Shown here: piece after piece, positions 45,177 through 55,422 of the stretch
How the letters are laid out: the number at the start of each line of letters is the position of its first letter
How positions within the stretch are numbered: position 1 is the first letter of the stretch
Source of the DNA: Crocinitomix sp044361315
Lineage (GTDB): Bacteria; Bacteroidota; Bacteroidia; Flavobacteriales_D; Crocinitomicaceae
Direction of reading: 5' to 3'
Assembly: GCA_044361315.1 (NCBI GenBank)
Contig: JBIKJA010000004.1
Coordinates: 124,001-188,000 of the forward strand
DNA length: 64,000 bases
Program-made: the position numbers and the translations under genes
The notes under the pieces: generated by a model
Databases searched by the model: none
What the model saw: the letters and a program-made list of their open reading frames with translations, nothing else
What the model was told of the DNA's origin: nothing

Positions 45177-45797
45177 TTATGCTTCTGCTGTTTCTTCTGT
45201 AGACTCTTCTACTTCCTCTTCTTCTAAATCGTCTTGAGAAGTATTTGCAACCGCACCACGAGCCATTTTCACTGAACATACAACTGCATTAGGTGCATTG
45301 ATAATGTTCAAAGCTGGTGAGTTAATGTCTTTAATTCGGATAGATTGTCCAATTTTTAATTTGGTAATATCCACTTCGATAGAAGCAGGAATATCATTTG
45401 GCACAGCGAAAACTTTAACTTTTTTAAAGATTTGTTGCAATTTACCACCTGATAAAACACCTGTTGAACGACCATATAAATTTAATGGAATGCTCACTTT
45501 CACCCGTTTGTTTTCTTGTAATTCGATGAAATCGATATGTACAATTTTATCTGTTACTGGATGAAATTGAATATCTTGGATAATTGAACGGTAACTTGTT
45601 CCGTCAATTTCCAAACTGATGATATTTACATCTGGTGTATATACCAATTTTTCCATTTCAATGTGTTTTACACTAAAATGGATTTGTTTGCCTGTTCCGT
45701 AAATTACACATGGAATATCTCCATTCACTCTTACGGCTTTCGCATCTTTTTTCCCTACGTTCGATCTTACCGAACCGCTCAATGATACTTCTTTCAT
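45177..45797 (-). CDS. rplY: 50S ribosomal protein L25/general stress protein CTC
   Basis: 206 residues: an N-terminal L25 domain (about 1-95; EVSLSGSVRSNVGKKDAKAV, IPCVIYGTG) and a CTC C-terminal domain, ending in an acidic tail (EEEEVEESTEETAEA-like). Binds 5S rRNA. Part of the prs-rplY-pth cluster. Confidence 0.95.
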   Translation of the reverse strand: MKEVSLSGSVRSNVGKKDAKAVRVNGDIPCVIYGTGKQIHFSVKHIEMEKLVYTPDVNIISLEIDGTSYRSIIQDIQFHPVTDKIVHIDFIELQENKRVKVSIPLNLYGRSTGVLSGGKLQQIFKKVKVFAVPNDIPASIEVDITKLKIGQSIRIKDINSPALNIINAPNAVVCSVKMARGAVANTSQDDLEEEEVEESTEETAEA

Positions 45798-45849
45798 CTT
45801 CTATTTGTTTAAACGTGCTGTTATTTTGACACGTTGGTTTATATACTTA

Positions 45850-46776
45850 CTAAAAATGTTTACTAATTGATTCTTGATGAATTAAACTGTGCATGACATC
45901 TGCATACAATTTAGCCACCGATAAAACCCTAATTTTTGAACATGGTTGTTTTAACGGAATTGAGTCTGTAACAACTAATTCAGTTAAACCAGAGGACATG
46001 ATTCGCTCATAAGCTGCGCCTGAAAGCACTGCATGTGTACAAATTGCACGAACACTTGTCGCCCCATTTTCTAAAAATAAATCTGCAGCTTTTGCTAACG
46101 TACCAGCAGTGTCCACCATGTCGTCTACCAAAATCACATCTTTTCCGTTTACGTCTCCGATCACGGTCATTTCAGCGATTTCATTGGCAACTTTTCTTTG
46201 TTTATGACAAAGCGCTAAGCCAATATTTAAATTTTTTGAATAGGAATTTGCACGTTTAGCACCACCAGCATCTGGCGCCGCCATAATCAAATTTCCTGTA
46301 TTTATTGTTTCAATAAATGGTAAAAATATCGTAGAAGCATACAAATGATCCACCGGTTTTTCAAAAAATCCTTGAATTTGATCCGCGTGTAAATCCATGG
46401 TCATAATACGATCAACTCCCGCCGATTCCAGCATTTTTGCCACCATCTTTGCACCAATTGCCACCCTTGGTTTATCTTTTCGATCTTGTCTTGCAAATCC
46501 AAAATAAGGAATTACGGCAATAATTGATTTTGCAGAAGCACGTTTTGCCGCATCAATCATCAACAATAACTCAAATAAATTTTCGACAGGAGGCATGGTG
46601 GATTGTATAAAAAATACATCCTGTCCCCTTACCGTTTCTTCTAATGATGGCTGAAATTCTCCGTCGCTGAACTCAGTCACGATCACGTTTCCTAGTTCTA
46701 CACCATAATGTAAAGCAATTTCATTTGCTAGTTTCAATGTGGCACGCCCCGAAAATATTTTCACTCCTGATGACAT
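45850..46776 (-). CDS. prs: Ribose-phosphate pyrophosphokinase
   Basis: 308 residues. Motifs FSDGEFQP, MDLHADQIQGFF (flexible-loop/ATP region), and the PRPP-binding DVILVDDMVDTAGT. Forms PRPP from ribose 5-phosphate and ATP for nucleotide and amino acid synthesis. The first gene of the prs-rplY-pth cluster; its promoter box lies at 46796. Confidence 0.96.
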   Translation of the reverse strand: MSSGVKIFSGRATLKLANEIALHYGVELGNVIVTEFSDGEFQPSLEETVRGQDVFFIQSTMPPVENLFELLLMIDAAKRASAKSIIAVIPYFGFARQDRKDKPRVAIGAKMVAKMLESAGVDRIMTMDLHADQIQGFFEKPVDHLYASTIFLPFIETINTGNLIMAAPDAGGAKRANSYSKNLNIGLALCHKQRKVANEIAEMTVIGDVNGKDVILVDDMVDTAGTLAKAADLFLENGATSVRAICTHAVLSGAAYERIMSSGLTELVVTDSIPLKQPCSKIRVLSVAKLYADVMHSLIHQESISKHF

Positions 46777-46795
46777 TTTTTCATTTTTGGAAGCG

Positions 46796-46803
46796 CAAAG
46801 ATA
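46796..46803 (-). promoter_or_regulatory. Putative -7 box of prs
   Basis: TATCTTTG on the minus strand, 20 nt before the prs ATG at 46776. No TTG at the expected -33 distance. Confidence 0.4.
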
Positions 46804-47001
46804 ACTACAAAACTTTAATTATATATGTTTTCACCTAGTTAAATTGCGAAAACACGTCTTTTTTTTGGGAATTTGAAAACTTTTTATTGTTAAAATTCGC
46901 CCAGCTATTTTTTTTGTCTTGGTCCTTTTAACTCAACTTAAGCGAAAACAATAAAAATATGTACCTTTAAACCCTATTAAAGAACCATACAATTGTTAAA
47001 A

Positions 47002-48294
47002 ATGAAATACCATAAAATCGATAAAACTCTTTTTATTAAGAATCGCGAAAAATTTAAAGCTGCACTTGCACCTAATTCAATTGCATTTTTTAATTCAAAC
47101 GATATTTTCCCAATTAGTGCGGATAGTACCATGCCTTTTCAACAACACCGTGACATTTTTTACTTGTCAGGCGTTGATCAAGAAGAAAGTATCCTTGTAA
47201 TTTACCCAGATGCTTTTAATGAAGATCATCGAGAAATGTTGTTTTTAAAAGAAACAAGCGAACTCATCGCCATTTGGGAAGGGGAAAAATTAAGTAAAGA
47301 TCAAGCTTTTGAAACATCAGGAATTAAAAATGTGTATTGGCTAGATCAGTTTGACACGATTTTAAAAACGATTACTGCCCAAGCAGAAAATATTTACATC
47401 AACACCAACGAACATACACGAGCTTCAACAATTGTTGAAACGCGCGAAGATCGTTTTATTAAAAGATTAAAAAATGCTTATCCTGCGCACACTTTTAAGA
47501 AAAGTGCTCCAATTATGCACCCTTTGCGGTCGATTAAAGAAACCATCGAACTTGAATTGATGCAAAACGCTTGTAATATTACCGAAAAGGGAGTTCGCCG
47601 ATTGCTTAATTTTGTGAAACCAAGGGTGATGGAATATGAGATTGAAGCCGAATTAATGCACGAATTTTTAAGAAATCGATCGAAAGGATTTGCTTACACA
47701 CCAATTATCGCTTCTGGAAAAAACGCATGTGTACTTCATTATATTGAAAACAATCAACCATGTAACGACGGGGATGTGATTTTAATGGATTTTGGTGCAG
47801 AATATGCGAATTACGCTTCCGATTTAACCAGATGTATTCCTGCAAATGGCCGATTTTCTCCACGCCAAAAGGCAGTTTACAATTCCGTTTTACACGTTAA
47901 AAAGGAAGCTGAAAAATTACTTGTACCAGGGACTTTTATAGTCGATTATCACGCCGAGGTTGGTAAAATAATGGAAAAGGAATTATTATCGCTTGGCCTG
48001 ATTGATCAAACGGATATTAAAAACCAAGATCCAAAATGGCCAGCCTATAAAAAATATTTCATGCATGGCACTTCTCATTATATTGGTTTAGACACTCACG
48101 ATTTAGGTTTGTGGACTGAACCAATAAAAGCGGGCATGGCATTTACATGCGAGCCTGGAATTTACATTCCTGCCGAAAATTTAGGGATTCGTATCGAAGA
48201 TAATTTAATAGTGCAGCCTTCAGGAAGTCCGATTAATTTAATGGGAAATATTCCAATTGAAGTAGAAGAAATTGAAGATTTGATGAATCAATAA
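47002..48294 (+). CDS. pepP: Xaa-Pro aminopeptidase (M24B)
   Basis: 430 residues from the ATG at 47002; a TTG at 46993 is less likely. An N-terminal creatinase-like domain (about 1-170) precedes the pita-bread peptidase domain, with metal ligands in ILMDFGAEYANYASDLTR (two Asp), HGTSHYIGLDTHD (His), TCEPGIYI (Glu) and IRIEDNLIV (Glu). Removes N-terminal residues before proline, in the cytoplasm. The next gene starts directly after its stop. Confidence 0.92.
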   Translation: MKYHKIDKTLFIKNREKFKAALAPNSIAFFNSNDIFPISADSTMPFQQHRDIFYLSGVDQEESILVIYPDAFNEDHREMLFLKETSELIAIWEGEKLSKDQAFETSGIKNVYWLDQFDTILKTITAQAENIYINTNEHTRASTIVETREDRFIKRLKNAYPAHTFKKSAPIMHPLRSIKETIELELMQNACNITEKGVRRLLNFVKPRVMEYEIEAELMHEFLRNRSKGFAYTPIIASGKNACVLHYIENNQPCNDGDVILMDFGAEYANYASDLTRCIPANGRFSPRQKAVYNSVLHVKKEAEKLLVPGTFIVDYHAEVGKIMEKELLSLGLIDQTDIKNQDPKWPAYKKYFMHGTSHYIGLDTHDLGLWTEPIKAGMAFTCEPGIYIPAENLGIRIEDNLIVQPSGSPINLMGNIPIEVEEIEDLMNQ

Positions 48295-49074
48295 ATGAAT
48301 GTTTTTCAATTTGATAACCTTGAATTAAATTTTGTAAAAAAGGGGGAGGGAACTCAACCCCTTGTCTTTTTGCATGGATTTTTAGAAGATCATACGATTT
48401 GGTTGAACCTAATCGAAGAATTTTATCAGGAAGATTTTAAAATTTATCTAGTTGATTTACCTTGCCACGGAAAAAGTAGGTTTTATGGCGATTATTGTTC
48501 CATTCCCTCCATCGCTCAACTCCTTAATGCTTTTTTTTCGTTTGAAAAAATTCACGATGCCTTTGTTCTAGGGCATTCGTTGGGTGGATATGTTGGATTG
48601 GAATTGGCAAAACTGGTGGATTTAAAGTTAGTCTTAATTCATTCTAATTTTTGGCAAGATTCGATCGAAAAACAAGCAGATCGAAATCGGTTTATTGAAG
48701 TAGCAAGAGACAATAAAATTCGATTGATCAACGAAGTAATTCCTAATCTTTTTGCCCCTGAAAACCGGAATAAATGTAGGGGAGTGATCGAACAATTAAA
48801 ACAAAGGGCCATCACCTTGCCAAGTTCAGAAATCATTGCTATTACAGCAGGCATGCGAGATAGAAATAATAACCACGAAGTCCTAGAAACTGGCATTGTA
48901 GCAATTATTCAAGGTGAATTTGATCAAGTGGTGAAAATGAGTCAAATGATTGAAGAAATTGAAAGATTAATTGTCAAACCAACCCTATTTACCATAGCAA
49001 ATGCTGGACACATGAGTATATGGGAGAATAAAGACGAGTTAATTAAATCTTTGAAAATGATTATTTTTAAATAA
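48295..49074 (+). CDS. Alpha/beta hydrolase
   Basis: 259 residues. Oxyanion motif LHGFLEDHTIW, nucleophile S95 in GHSLGGYVG, acid in QGEFDQVV and histidine in NAGHMSIWE. No signal peptide. The family covers esterases, lactonases and similar; substrate unknown. Immediately downstream of pepP (stop and start adjacent). Confidence 0.88.
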   Translation: MNVFQFDNLELNFVKKGEGTQPLVFLHGFLEDHTIWLNLIEEFYQEDFKIYLVDLPCHGKSRFYGDYCSIPSIAQLLNAFFSFEKIHDAFVLGHSLGGYVGLELAKLVDLKLVLIHSNFWQDSIEKQADRNRFIEVARDNKIRLINEVIPNLFAPENRNKCRGVIEQLKQRAITLPSSEIIAITAGMRDRNNNHEVLETGIVAIIQGEFDQVVKMSQMIEEIERLIVKPTLFTIANAGHMSIWENKDELIKSLKMIIFK

Positions 49075-49081
49075 ATTCAAA

Positions 49082-49089
49082 TAATTTTG
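49082..49089 (+). promoter_or_regulatory. Putative -7 box of the sprE-like gene
   Basis: TAATTTTG matches TAnnTTTG, 38 nt before the ATG at 49128. It lies within 15 nt of the hydrolase stop. Confidence 0.3.
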
Positions 49090-49127
49090 CTCTTTCGGCG
49101 TTGAACCGAGTTGAACATATAAACTGA

Positions 49128-51824
49128 ATGCAGATAATACGAATAAACAAGGTGATTCTTCTAAGTGCTTTTTTACTGAGCATCCTCTCATCGTGTTCGA
49201 CAGAAAAAGATGCTTTGTTAAACAAGGGCTATCATAACATGACCGCTCGGTACAATGGCTACTACAATGCTGGCGTAATTATTAATGAGGCGTTAGAATC
49301 GTACCGAACTGGTTATCAAGAGGATTATTCTAGAGTAATTCCGTTGGATTTGTATCCAAAAGGCGAAGATGCTTCGGCCATGTTTCCACAATTAGAAGAC
49401 GCCATTGCTCGTTGTTCTAAAGTAGTAGTGCGACACAGCATGCCAAATCCTGCGATCATTAAAAACAAAAAGAATGAAAATTGCCGTTGGATTGATGACA
49501 ATTGGTTAGTGATTGGACGGGCTTATTACATTAAAGGTGAATACAACGAAGCTGAAGAAAAGTTAAAATACGTTGTAGAGACAGAATATTTTAGAAGTGA
49601 AGAAGCTGTACACGAAGCACGAATTTGGTTGGCAAAAACATATATCGCCGAAGGAGATTATCCTGCGGCTAAAAGAGTTTTAACACAAGTACAGCAATCT
49701 ATCGATAATACAGAAAGTAAAAAAGAAACCGAAAAGGAAAAAAAGAAACCTTCAAAGCTTGAAAAGCAAAGGGCTAAAAAAAGTGAGAAGGAAAAGGACA
49801 ATGAGCCAACCCCTTTTCCGAAAAAATTATTAGCCGATTATCAAGTGGTAATGGCAGAATTTTACCTTGCCCAGGATGAAGATAAAAAAGCAATTGAACA
49901 CTTGGAGCAAGGAATTAAGATCTGTAAAAATAAAAAAAGACGTGCTCGGTATCTTTTTGCACTCGGACAACTTTACTCAGAACAAGGGAATAATCAAGCC
50001 GCAGCAGATTGTTTTGATAAAGTTGCCAATTCAAACGCTCCTTACGAAATGCGTTTTAAAGCAAAAATCCGGAACGCTTTATCGGCTGCTGGAAATACGG
50101 AGTTATTGATTAAAGAATTGAATAAAATGTTGGTAGATGCCAAAAACATCGAATACAAAGACCAAATTTATTATGCCTTAGCTGAGCTGGATGTAAAAAA
50201 ACCAGACATTGCTTCAGCAAAATCTAATTTTTCTAATTCAGTGCGTTGGTCAATTAAAAACGACCGTCAAAAAGGATTAAGTTATTTGCGGTTAGCAGAT
50301 ATTTCGTTTAATGAAAAAGATTATCTAAGCGCTCAAAAATATTATGATAGTTGTGTAAAAGTTTTACCAAAGGAACATGAGGATTATGAAGCGATTAAAA
50401 ATAAAGCCCTTGGTCTAGCAGATCTTGTTTTTCATTACGAAACGGTTCAATTACAAGACAGCCTGCAACGATTGGGAAGCATGTCACCAAAAGCCCGTGA
50501 AAAATACTTGGAAAAAATCGCGAAAGACATTGAAGAAAAAAAAGAACGTGATCGGATTGCGGCAGAACAAAAGTTAATTGAACAGCAAGCAAGATTAAAT
50601 AATCAACAAGATTTGGGAGGAAGTGGTGCTGGTAAAAAGTGGTATTTTTCTAATTTTAAACAAGTTGAATCAGGGTTCAATGAATTTAGAGGGTATTGGG
50701 GACAACGTCCTTTGGAAGATAATTGGCGAAGAACAAATAAATCTTCTTCAGGTGGTTTCTTAACTGATAACGGTGCGAAAGCCGATTCGATGCCTCAAAA
50801 AAAGGGGGTTACTGTCGAAGATTTAATGAAAGATATTCCCCTAACTCAAGCTGCGGTGGATTCTTCAAACCGAATCTTAATTAACTCATTGTATAATTTA
50901 GGAATTATCTACAAAGAACAATTAAAAGAAGAAAAAGAAGCCATTTCTTATTTTCAAGAAGTAATCGATCGAAATATTGAACACCCCAAAGTATTGCCTT
51001 CGCTCTATCAGCTTTATTTAATGTATTCTAAAAAAGCTGATTCTAAAGCCAATGATTACAAGGAGTTGATTTTAAGAAGATATCCTGACAGTGAAATTGC
51101 GAACATCTTAATCGATCCTGATTTTACAAAAAAGAAAGAACAAGAAGCTCGTGTCGAATTAGACGGTTATACGAGTATTCTTAAAGATTATAGAAACAGA
51201 AGTTATGGTTCAGTAGTGACTAAATGTAACGGGGTCATTAGCCAAGATAAAAACAATAAGTACATTAATAAATACTATTTGCTCAAGGCCTTTGCGTTAA
51301 GTAAAATGGATCCAGGAAATGTTGAGTTAATTTCTCAACCGTTAAAAGAATTGATTGTCATATCACCAGCTTCGGAAGAAGGAATGACGGCAAAAATGTA
51401 CCTGAATAAAATTAAATCAGGTGAGCCGTTAATAGAACCTGATGTTGTGGCTGATTCACCGTATGTTTTTCAAGCGGATACAAAATACTTTTTTGCTGTT
51501 ATAATTCCGAAAGCAACGGGCGATATTGCCGAAACAAAAATTAAAGTATCTAATTTTAATTCAGCATATTACCCAACTGATAATTTGTCGCTGCAGGATT
51601 CTCCAATTGGCGATGATTATCAACTACTCGTCGTGCGTTCGTTTAGTGATTTGTCCAAAGCTAAAATTTATTTAGAATCTTTTATTTCTGCTAAATCAAT
51701 CGGTCTTTTAGGCACAACTGCTTTGGATTTTAAAACTTGTGTAATTACCGCTAAAAACTTCAGTGAACTCTATAAATTAAAAGATGTAGAGGCTTACCTT
51801 AAATTTTATAGCCAGAATTATTAA
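49128..51824 (+). CDS. sprE: T9SS/gliding lipoprotein SprE (PorW-like), TPR-rich
   Basis: 898 residues. Lipoprotein signal with C23 (LLSILSSCSTEK), then NKGYHNMTARYNGYYNAGVI, which matches the start of SprE/PorW proteins. Several TPR helices follow (about 130-450, AYYIKGEYNEAEEKLKYVV, LGQLYSEQGNNQAAADCF), with a Lys/Glu-rich insert (about 195-225), another TPR pair at about 585-660, and a beta-rich C-terminal domain. SprE/PorW is an outer-membrane lipoprotein needed for type IX secretion and gliding, linking core T9SS parts. It provides the export route for the many cargo proteins in this window. Start position and family well supported. Confidence 0.85.
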   Translation: MQIIRINKVILLSAFLLSILSSCSTEKDALLNKGYHNMTARYNGYYNAGVIINEALESYRTGYQEDYSRVIPLDLYPKGEDASAMFPQLEDAIARCSKVVVRHSMPNPAIIKNKKNENCRWIDDNWLVIGRAYYIKGEYNEAEEKLKYVVETEYFRSEEAVHEARIWLAKTYIAEGDYPAAKRVLTQVQQSIDNTESKKETEKEKKKPSKLEKQRAKKSEKEKDNEPTPFPKKLLADYQVVMAEFYLAQDEDKKAIEHLEQGIKICKNKKRRARYLFALGQLYSEQGNNQAAADCFDKVANSNAPYEMRFKAKIRNALSAAGNTELLIKELNKMLVDAKNIEYKDQIYYALAELDVKKPDIASAKSNFSNSVRWSIKNDRQKGLSYLRLADISFNEKDYLSAQKYYDSCVKVLPKEHEDYEAIKNKALGLADLVFHYETVQLQDSLQRLGSMSPKAREKYLEKIAKDIEEKKERDRIAAEQKLIEQQARLNNQQDLGGSGAGKKWYFSNFKQVESGFNEFRGYWGQRPLEDNWRRTNKSSSGGFLTDNGAKADSMPQKKGVTVEDLMKDIPLTQAAVDSSNRILINSLYNLGIIYKEQLKEEKEAISYFQEVIDRNIEHPKVLPSLYQLYLMYSKKADSKANDYKELILRRYPDSEIANILIDPDFTKKKEQEARVELDGYTSILKDYRNRSYGSVVTKCNGVISQDKNNKYINKYYLLKAFALSKMDPGNVELISQPLKELIVISPASEEGMTAKMYLNKIKSGEPLIEPDVVADSPYVFQADTKYFFAVIIPKATGDIAETKIKVSNFNSAYYPTDNLSLQDSPIGDDYQLLVVRSFSDLSKAKIYLESFISAKSIGLLGTTALDFKTCVITAKNFSELYKLKDVEAYLKFYSQNY

Positions 51825-51939
51825 GACTTTGATCTTTCTGTTTGCTTTAGGACTCAAAACAACCCCAAAATTCACTGACGCTTAGATGTTACGTCTAAAA
51901 AACCCGTCGAATTGTTTCTTTGCTCATTAATTCCCTAAT

Positions 51940-51970
51940 TTGGTGATTAAAAAACCTTTCATTAACTTTA
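51940..51970 (+). promoter_or_regulatory. Bacteroidota-type promoter for the T9SS protein gene
   Basis: TTG at 51940-51942, 20-nt spacer, TAACTTTA at 51963-51970 (one mismatch to TAnnTTTG). It lies 13 nt before the ATG at 51984. Confidence 0.45.
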
Positions 51971-51983
51971 GAAAAATTTTTAC

Positions 51984-53816
51984 ATGAAAAAATCGTACTT
52001 AATTGGAAGTACATTCCTTTTGGCGGGAATGTCCTTCGCACAAGCGCCTTATATGCGCAACAATTTTACCTATGCACCGGACGAAAAACACGCGCCTTTT
52101 GCAATTTCTGCCATTGATGGAAGAAGTATAGAAATGGCTCACGATCGTGCGGTTTATTACACGCAAGATTTTGATGGAGGTTTTGATGGTTGGTCGGCAG
52201 TGATTCAAGAAGGACCAGTAAACTTTAAACTAACTAATTCTGGTCATGAAAATGATCCGGAAAACACCTTTCAAATTCCTGTCATGGCAACTTCAACCCC
52301 AACGCAGTGGGTTCTGCTTGATTCGGATGGCGATAACTCAAGTTACGGGATTCCAGAGGCGGCAACCTTAACTTCTCCCATGTTAGATTTGAGCGCAGCG
52401 TCAGGGGAATTTGTAGCCTTGACATTTGATCAATTTTTTGCTGAATGGCAACCTGACGAAACTGCAGAACATTGTTATATTGGTGTTTCAACGGATGGAA
52501 TTGCTTGGACAGAAATCGAAATTAACGAAGGAGTTGGACGTGAAGCGCGGCCGAATCCAGAAAAAATATCTTGGGATATCACCGACTTAATTGCTGGAGA
52601 AGAAGCAAATGTGTGGGTTAGATTTCGTTGGGATGGGGCTTGGAATTATGGATGGCAAATTGACAATGTTCAAATAGAAGACATCAATGAATCTGATTTA
52701 GCTATTTTAAAAGGGTATAGAAATTATGATGGAGGTATTGTTTATAGCCAAGTAGCACAAGCGCATGCGCAAGAGTTTATTATTGGGGCAGTGATCAAAA
52801 ATATCGGACACATCGAACAAACAAACATTAAATTTAATTACGTTATTTCTGGACCAGATGGCTCGGAAGTTGCTTCAGGTACTAGTACGACTTTTATCCC
52901 TTCGTTGTTAAATGGTCAGCAAGACACTATTTTGCATGAAACTGGTTATACACCTGATGAACTTGGAAATTACACCATTGAGTGGACTGCAATTGCAGAT
53001 GATGCAGACGATGCAACTGCTGATAATACATTAGAAGATGCCTTTTTTGAATTGACTGAGTACACCATGGCCTTGGATTACGATTTAGGCCCAATTTCGG
53101 AAATTAGCAACTGGCCTTTAAAAACTGGAGAAGCTTATTTTGGAAATTTAATGTCCTTTCAAGTAAATGACGAAGCAACCGCGTTGATTGTTCAAATCAC
53201 AGATTACACAGAAAATTTAGGCGAAGTAATTAAAGGTGCAGTTTGGGAATTTGTGGAGGAAGGAACAGAATGGTCGTTGGTATTTGATTCAAACGAACAC
53301 GATGTAACCGAAGATGATTTAGGCGGTTTTGTGACCTTTGATTTAGAAGAATTTGAGGTAAATCCAACTTCATTGTATTTATTTTGTGCCTATCAATATG
53401 CGTCGACTCCTCAGCCGATATTTGTGCGCCAAGGAGATATTGGTTTTAACAACGTACAAGGAAAAGACGATGAATATTTAAACCGAGGATTTTTTGACCG
53501 AGCTGCGCCAATTGTGCGTGTTCGATTAAATCCTGGTGAAGTTGGTTTGACTGAGACGGTACAAAAAAATGTTTTAGCTGTTTATCCAAACCCAGCTACT
53601 GAGCAAATAAATGTAACGGTGTCAACCAATTCCGAGTGTTCTTCACAAATTAATTTGGTGGATCTTTCTGGTAAAATAATTCAAACATTGCAAGTTGGTC
53701 AATCAAACGAAACAAGCATTGTACAATTTAACATTGCTAATTTACAAGCCGGTGTTTATTTTATCGAATTGATTAACGAAAACGGTAAAGAAATTGAAAA
53801 GGTTGTAAAAAAATAA
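51984..53816 (+). CDS. T9SS type A secreted protein with jelly-roll domain
   Basis: 610 residues with a signal peptide ending SFAQ. A MAM/jelly-roll-like domain (about 55-235; YYTQDFDGGFDGW, SPMLDLSAASGEFVALTF, WQIDNVQIED) is followed by an Ig-like domain and a second beta domain. The C-terminus is a type A sorting signal (AVYPNPATEQINVTV, LVDLSGKIIQTL, GVYFIELINENGKEIEK). Secreted or surface-bound, possibly carbohydrate- or peptide-binding. Ends before a strong terminator. Confidence 0.88.
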   Translation: MKKSYLIGSTFLLAGMSFAQAPYMRNNFTYAPDEKHAPFAISAIDGRSIEMAHDRAVYYTQDFDGGFDGWSAVIQEGPVNFKLTNSGHENDPENTFQIPVMATSTPTQWVLLDSDGDNSSYGIPEAATLTSPMLDLSAASGEFVALTFDQFFAEWQPDETAEHCYIGVSTDGIAWTEIEINEGVGREARPNPEKISWDITDLIAGEEANVWVRFRWDGAWNYGWQIDNVQIEDINESDLAILKGYRNYDGGIVYSQVAQAHAQEFIIGAVIKNIGHIEQTNIKFNYVISGPDGSEVASGTSTTFIPSLLNGQQDTILHETGYTPDELGNYTIEWTAIADDADDATADNTLEDAFFELTEYTMALDYDLGPISEISNWPLKTGEAYFGNLMSFQVNDEATALIVQITDYTENLGEVIKGAVWEFVEEGTEWSLVFDSNEHDVTEDDLGGFVTFDLEEFEVNPTSLYLFCAYQYASTPQPIFVRQGDIGFNNVQGKDDEYLNRGFFDRAAPIVRVRLNPGEVGLTETVQKNVLAVYPNPATEQINVTVSTNSECSSQINLVDLSGKIIQTLQVGQSNETSIVQFNIANLQAGVYFIELINENGKEIEKVVKK

Positions 53817-53839
53817 GTCACGATTGAAATTTGACTAAA

Positions 53840-53868
53840 AAAATCCCCGAGAAATTGGGGATTTTTTT
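53840..53868 (+). terminator. Rho-independent terminator
   Basis: AATCCCC (53842-53848) pairs with GGGGATT (53857-53863), then a T run. 24 bp beyond the T9SS gene stop. Confidence 0.85.
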
Positions 53869-53883
53869 GGATAGTATAAACCT

Positions 53884-53931
53884 CAGTTCGACTCTAAATT
53901 ACCATCCAGATTATTAAAATTTGATGGATTA
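53884..53931 (+). repeat. Dispersed intergenic repeat, copy 2
   Basis: Near-identical to 6432-6481: CAGTTCGACTCTAAATTACC at the start and AAATTTGATGGATTA at the end are unchanged, with small differences between. It is directly after the terminator and before the convergent esterase gene. Confidence 0.7.
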
Positions 53932-54045
53932 TCCATTTTTTTTGTTTAGGAATCGAACTCTAAGGTTATAAAGGTTTTCAACAATTTGGAAAATAACGGG
54001 GCTTTAACGGAGTTTAATCCAAATACTTTAACCAAGTTTTATCAA

Positions 54046-55422
54046 TTATAACACCACCAATTTTTGAACAGAATAATTGGCTGAACTGCTTGTTTTAAGC
54101 AGATAAATCCCAGGTAATAAGTTAATTTCTGTACTCGAATTCATGTTAAAATTTTTAACAATGCTACCATTACTTGAAAAAATAGTAACATTCATTATTT
54201 CATTTCCAGTTGGTGAAAGCGTGATCAAACCAGTCGAAGGATTTGGATAAGCTACAAGCCCAATTTCTTCGGAAGTTAAACTTGCAAAACATGGCCCAGT
54301 AGTTGGCGTATTTCCATTATCCTCAATGCGTGTAGCAAACAAATTTGCCATATTATTTGAGCGGGTAACCCAATTATCAATCGAATGTCCGTTGTCAAAA
54401 CAATCATTCGAGTACTCGTAATTTTCAATTATTTCTGATACCCTTTCTGGTCCATCGACTAAACTTGCAAAGTAGGTTTCAATGCCTTTAGACCCAAACG
54501 CTCTTGGATAGCGTGCATAATTTTGACAAAGATTGGTAGGGGTGTAGCATTCCCAATCCATTCGGCCCAAAACCCTTCCGTAATCGTAATTCACGACCAC
54601 ATCACTTCCTTGGTGAAATTGATATACAACTGGCCATTCCGTCTCGTCCGCCAACATGTCAAAATCGAACATAGCGCCGTAAATATTTCCAATTCCTTGC
54701 ACTGATGCGTCGTGTGTCCCAAGATTTAAATCGCCTTGAACATCCCCTAAATCTGGACGCGTTAAACTAAAGCCAACAGGTAAACAATCTAACAAATCGG
54801 CGTCTGGTGTTGGTGCGTTGGCAATTGCTCCACAAAACGACGGTTTTTCGCTATTGGTTTGCATAAAAGTAGCTGCATAAGACACAAAACCTCCCGCACT
54901 TTCACCGGCAATAAACACATTATTTACATCAATCGAATCTAAGCCACTTCTGTTTTTCATAAAACGAATCGCTCCTTTGGCATCTTGCTGTCCACGATAA
55001 TTTGCGCGAATCACTTCGGCACTATCAGCCACATAACCGCATGGGGCAGAAATATCTTCATTACAAAATAAATACATATCATAACTCGGAATTTTATGGG
55101 TGCCCAACCGGTAATTTATGGTGGCAACTACCCATCCTTTTTCGGCATAATGTTGAGCGATGTTTGCAATATTTAGGTCGTCCTTGGAACCTCCAATCCA
55201 TGCGCCACCATGAACAAGAACCAAACATGGGCGCTTACAATTGGAGTCTCCAATCGGTTTGTAAATATCTAATTCTAACGATTCTGATTGTCCAGCATAA
55301 TTAATCGCTTCGCCATAAGCCACATCGGTTTCAACCCGCGTCTCGTATAAATTCTCGGTATAGGGCAATTGTCCATAACAAAAGGCAGGCAATAGAATAA
55401 GTAAAAGGAAGGTCTTTTTCAT
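54046..55422 (-). CDS. Exported carboxylesterase with T9SS type A domain
   Basis: 458 residues with a signal peptide ending CYGQ. Oxyanion hole HGGAW (71-75) and nucleophile S175 in AGESAGGFV mark a carboxylesterase/HSL-type alpha/beta hydrolase; the domain ends around 365. The last 75 residues (AYPNPSTGLITLSP, VTIFSSNGSIV, GIYLLKTSSSANYSVQKLVV) are a type A sorting domain, so the enzyme is secreted or attached to the surface. Carries several Cys pairs (CPLF-like LFCNEDISAPCGY) that may form disulfides. Substrate unknown. Confidence 0.88.
   Translation of the reverse strand: MKKTFLLLILLPAFCYGQLPYTENLYETRVETDVAYGEAINYAGQSESLELDIYKPIGDSNCKRPCLVLVHGGAWIGGSKDDLNIANIAQHYAEKGWVVATINYRLGTHKIPSYDMYLFCNEDISAPCGYVADSAEVIRANYRGQQDAKGAIRFMKNRSGLDSIDVNNVFIAGESAGGFVSYAATFMQTNSEKPSFCGAIANAPTPDADLLDCLPVGFSLTRPDLGDVQGDLNLGTHDASVQGIGNIYGAMFDFDMLADETEWPVVYQFHQGSDVVVNYDYGRVLGRMDWECYTPTNLCQNYARYPRAFGSKGIETYFASLVDGPERVSEIIENYEYSNDCFDNGHSIDNWVTRSNNMANLFATRIEDNGNTPTTGPCFASLTSEEIGLVAYPNPSTGLITLSPTGNEIMNVTIFSSNGSIVKNFNMNSSTEINLLPGIYLLKTSSSANYSVQKLVVL

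Noticed and set aside
53945..53965. GAATCGAACTC string resembling a tRNA T arm
   Set aside because: No acceptor, D or anticodon stem can be built around it on either strand.
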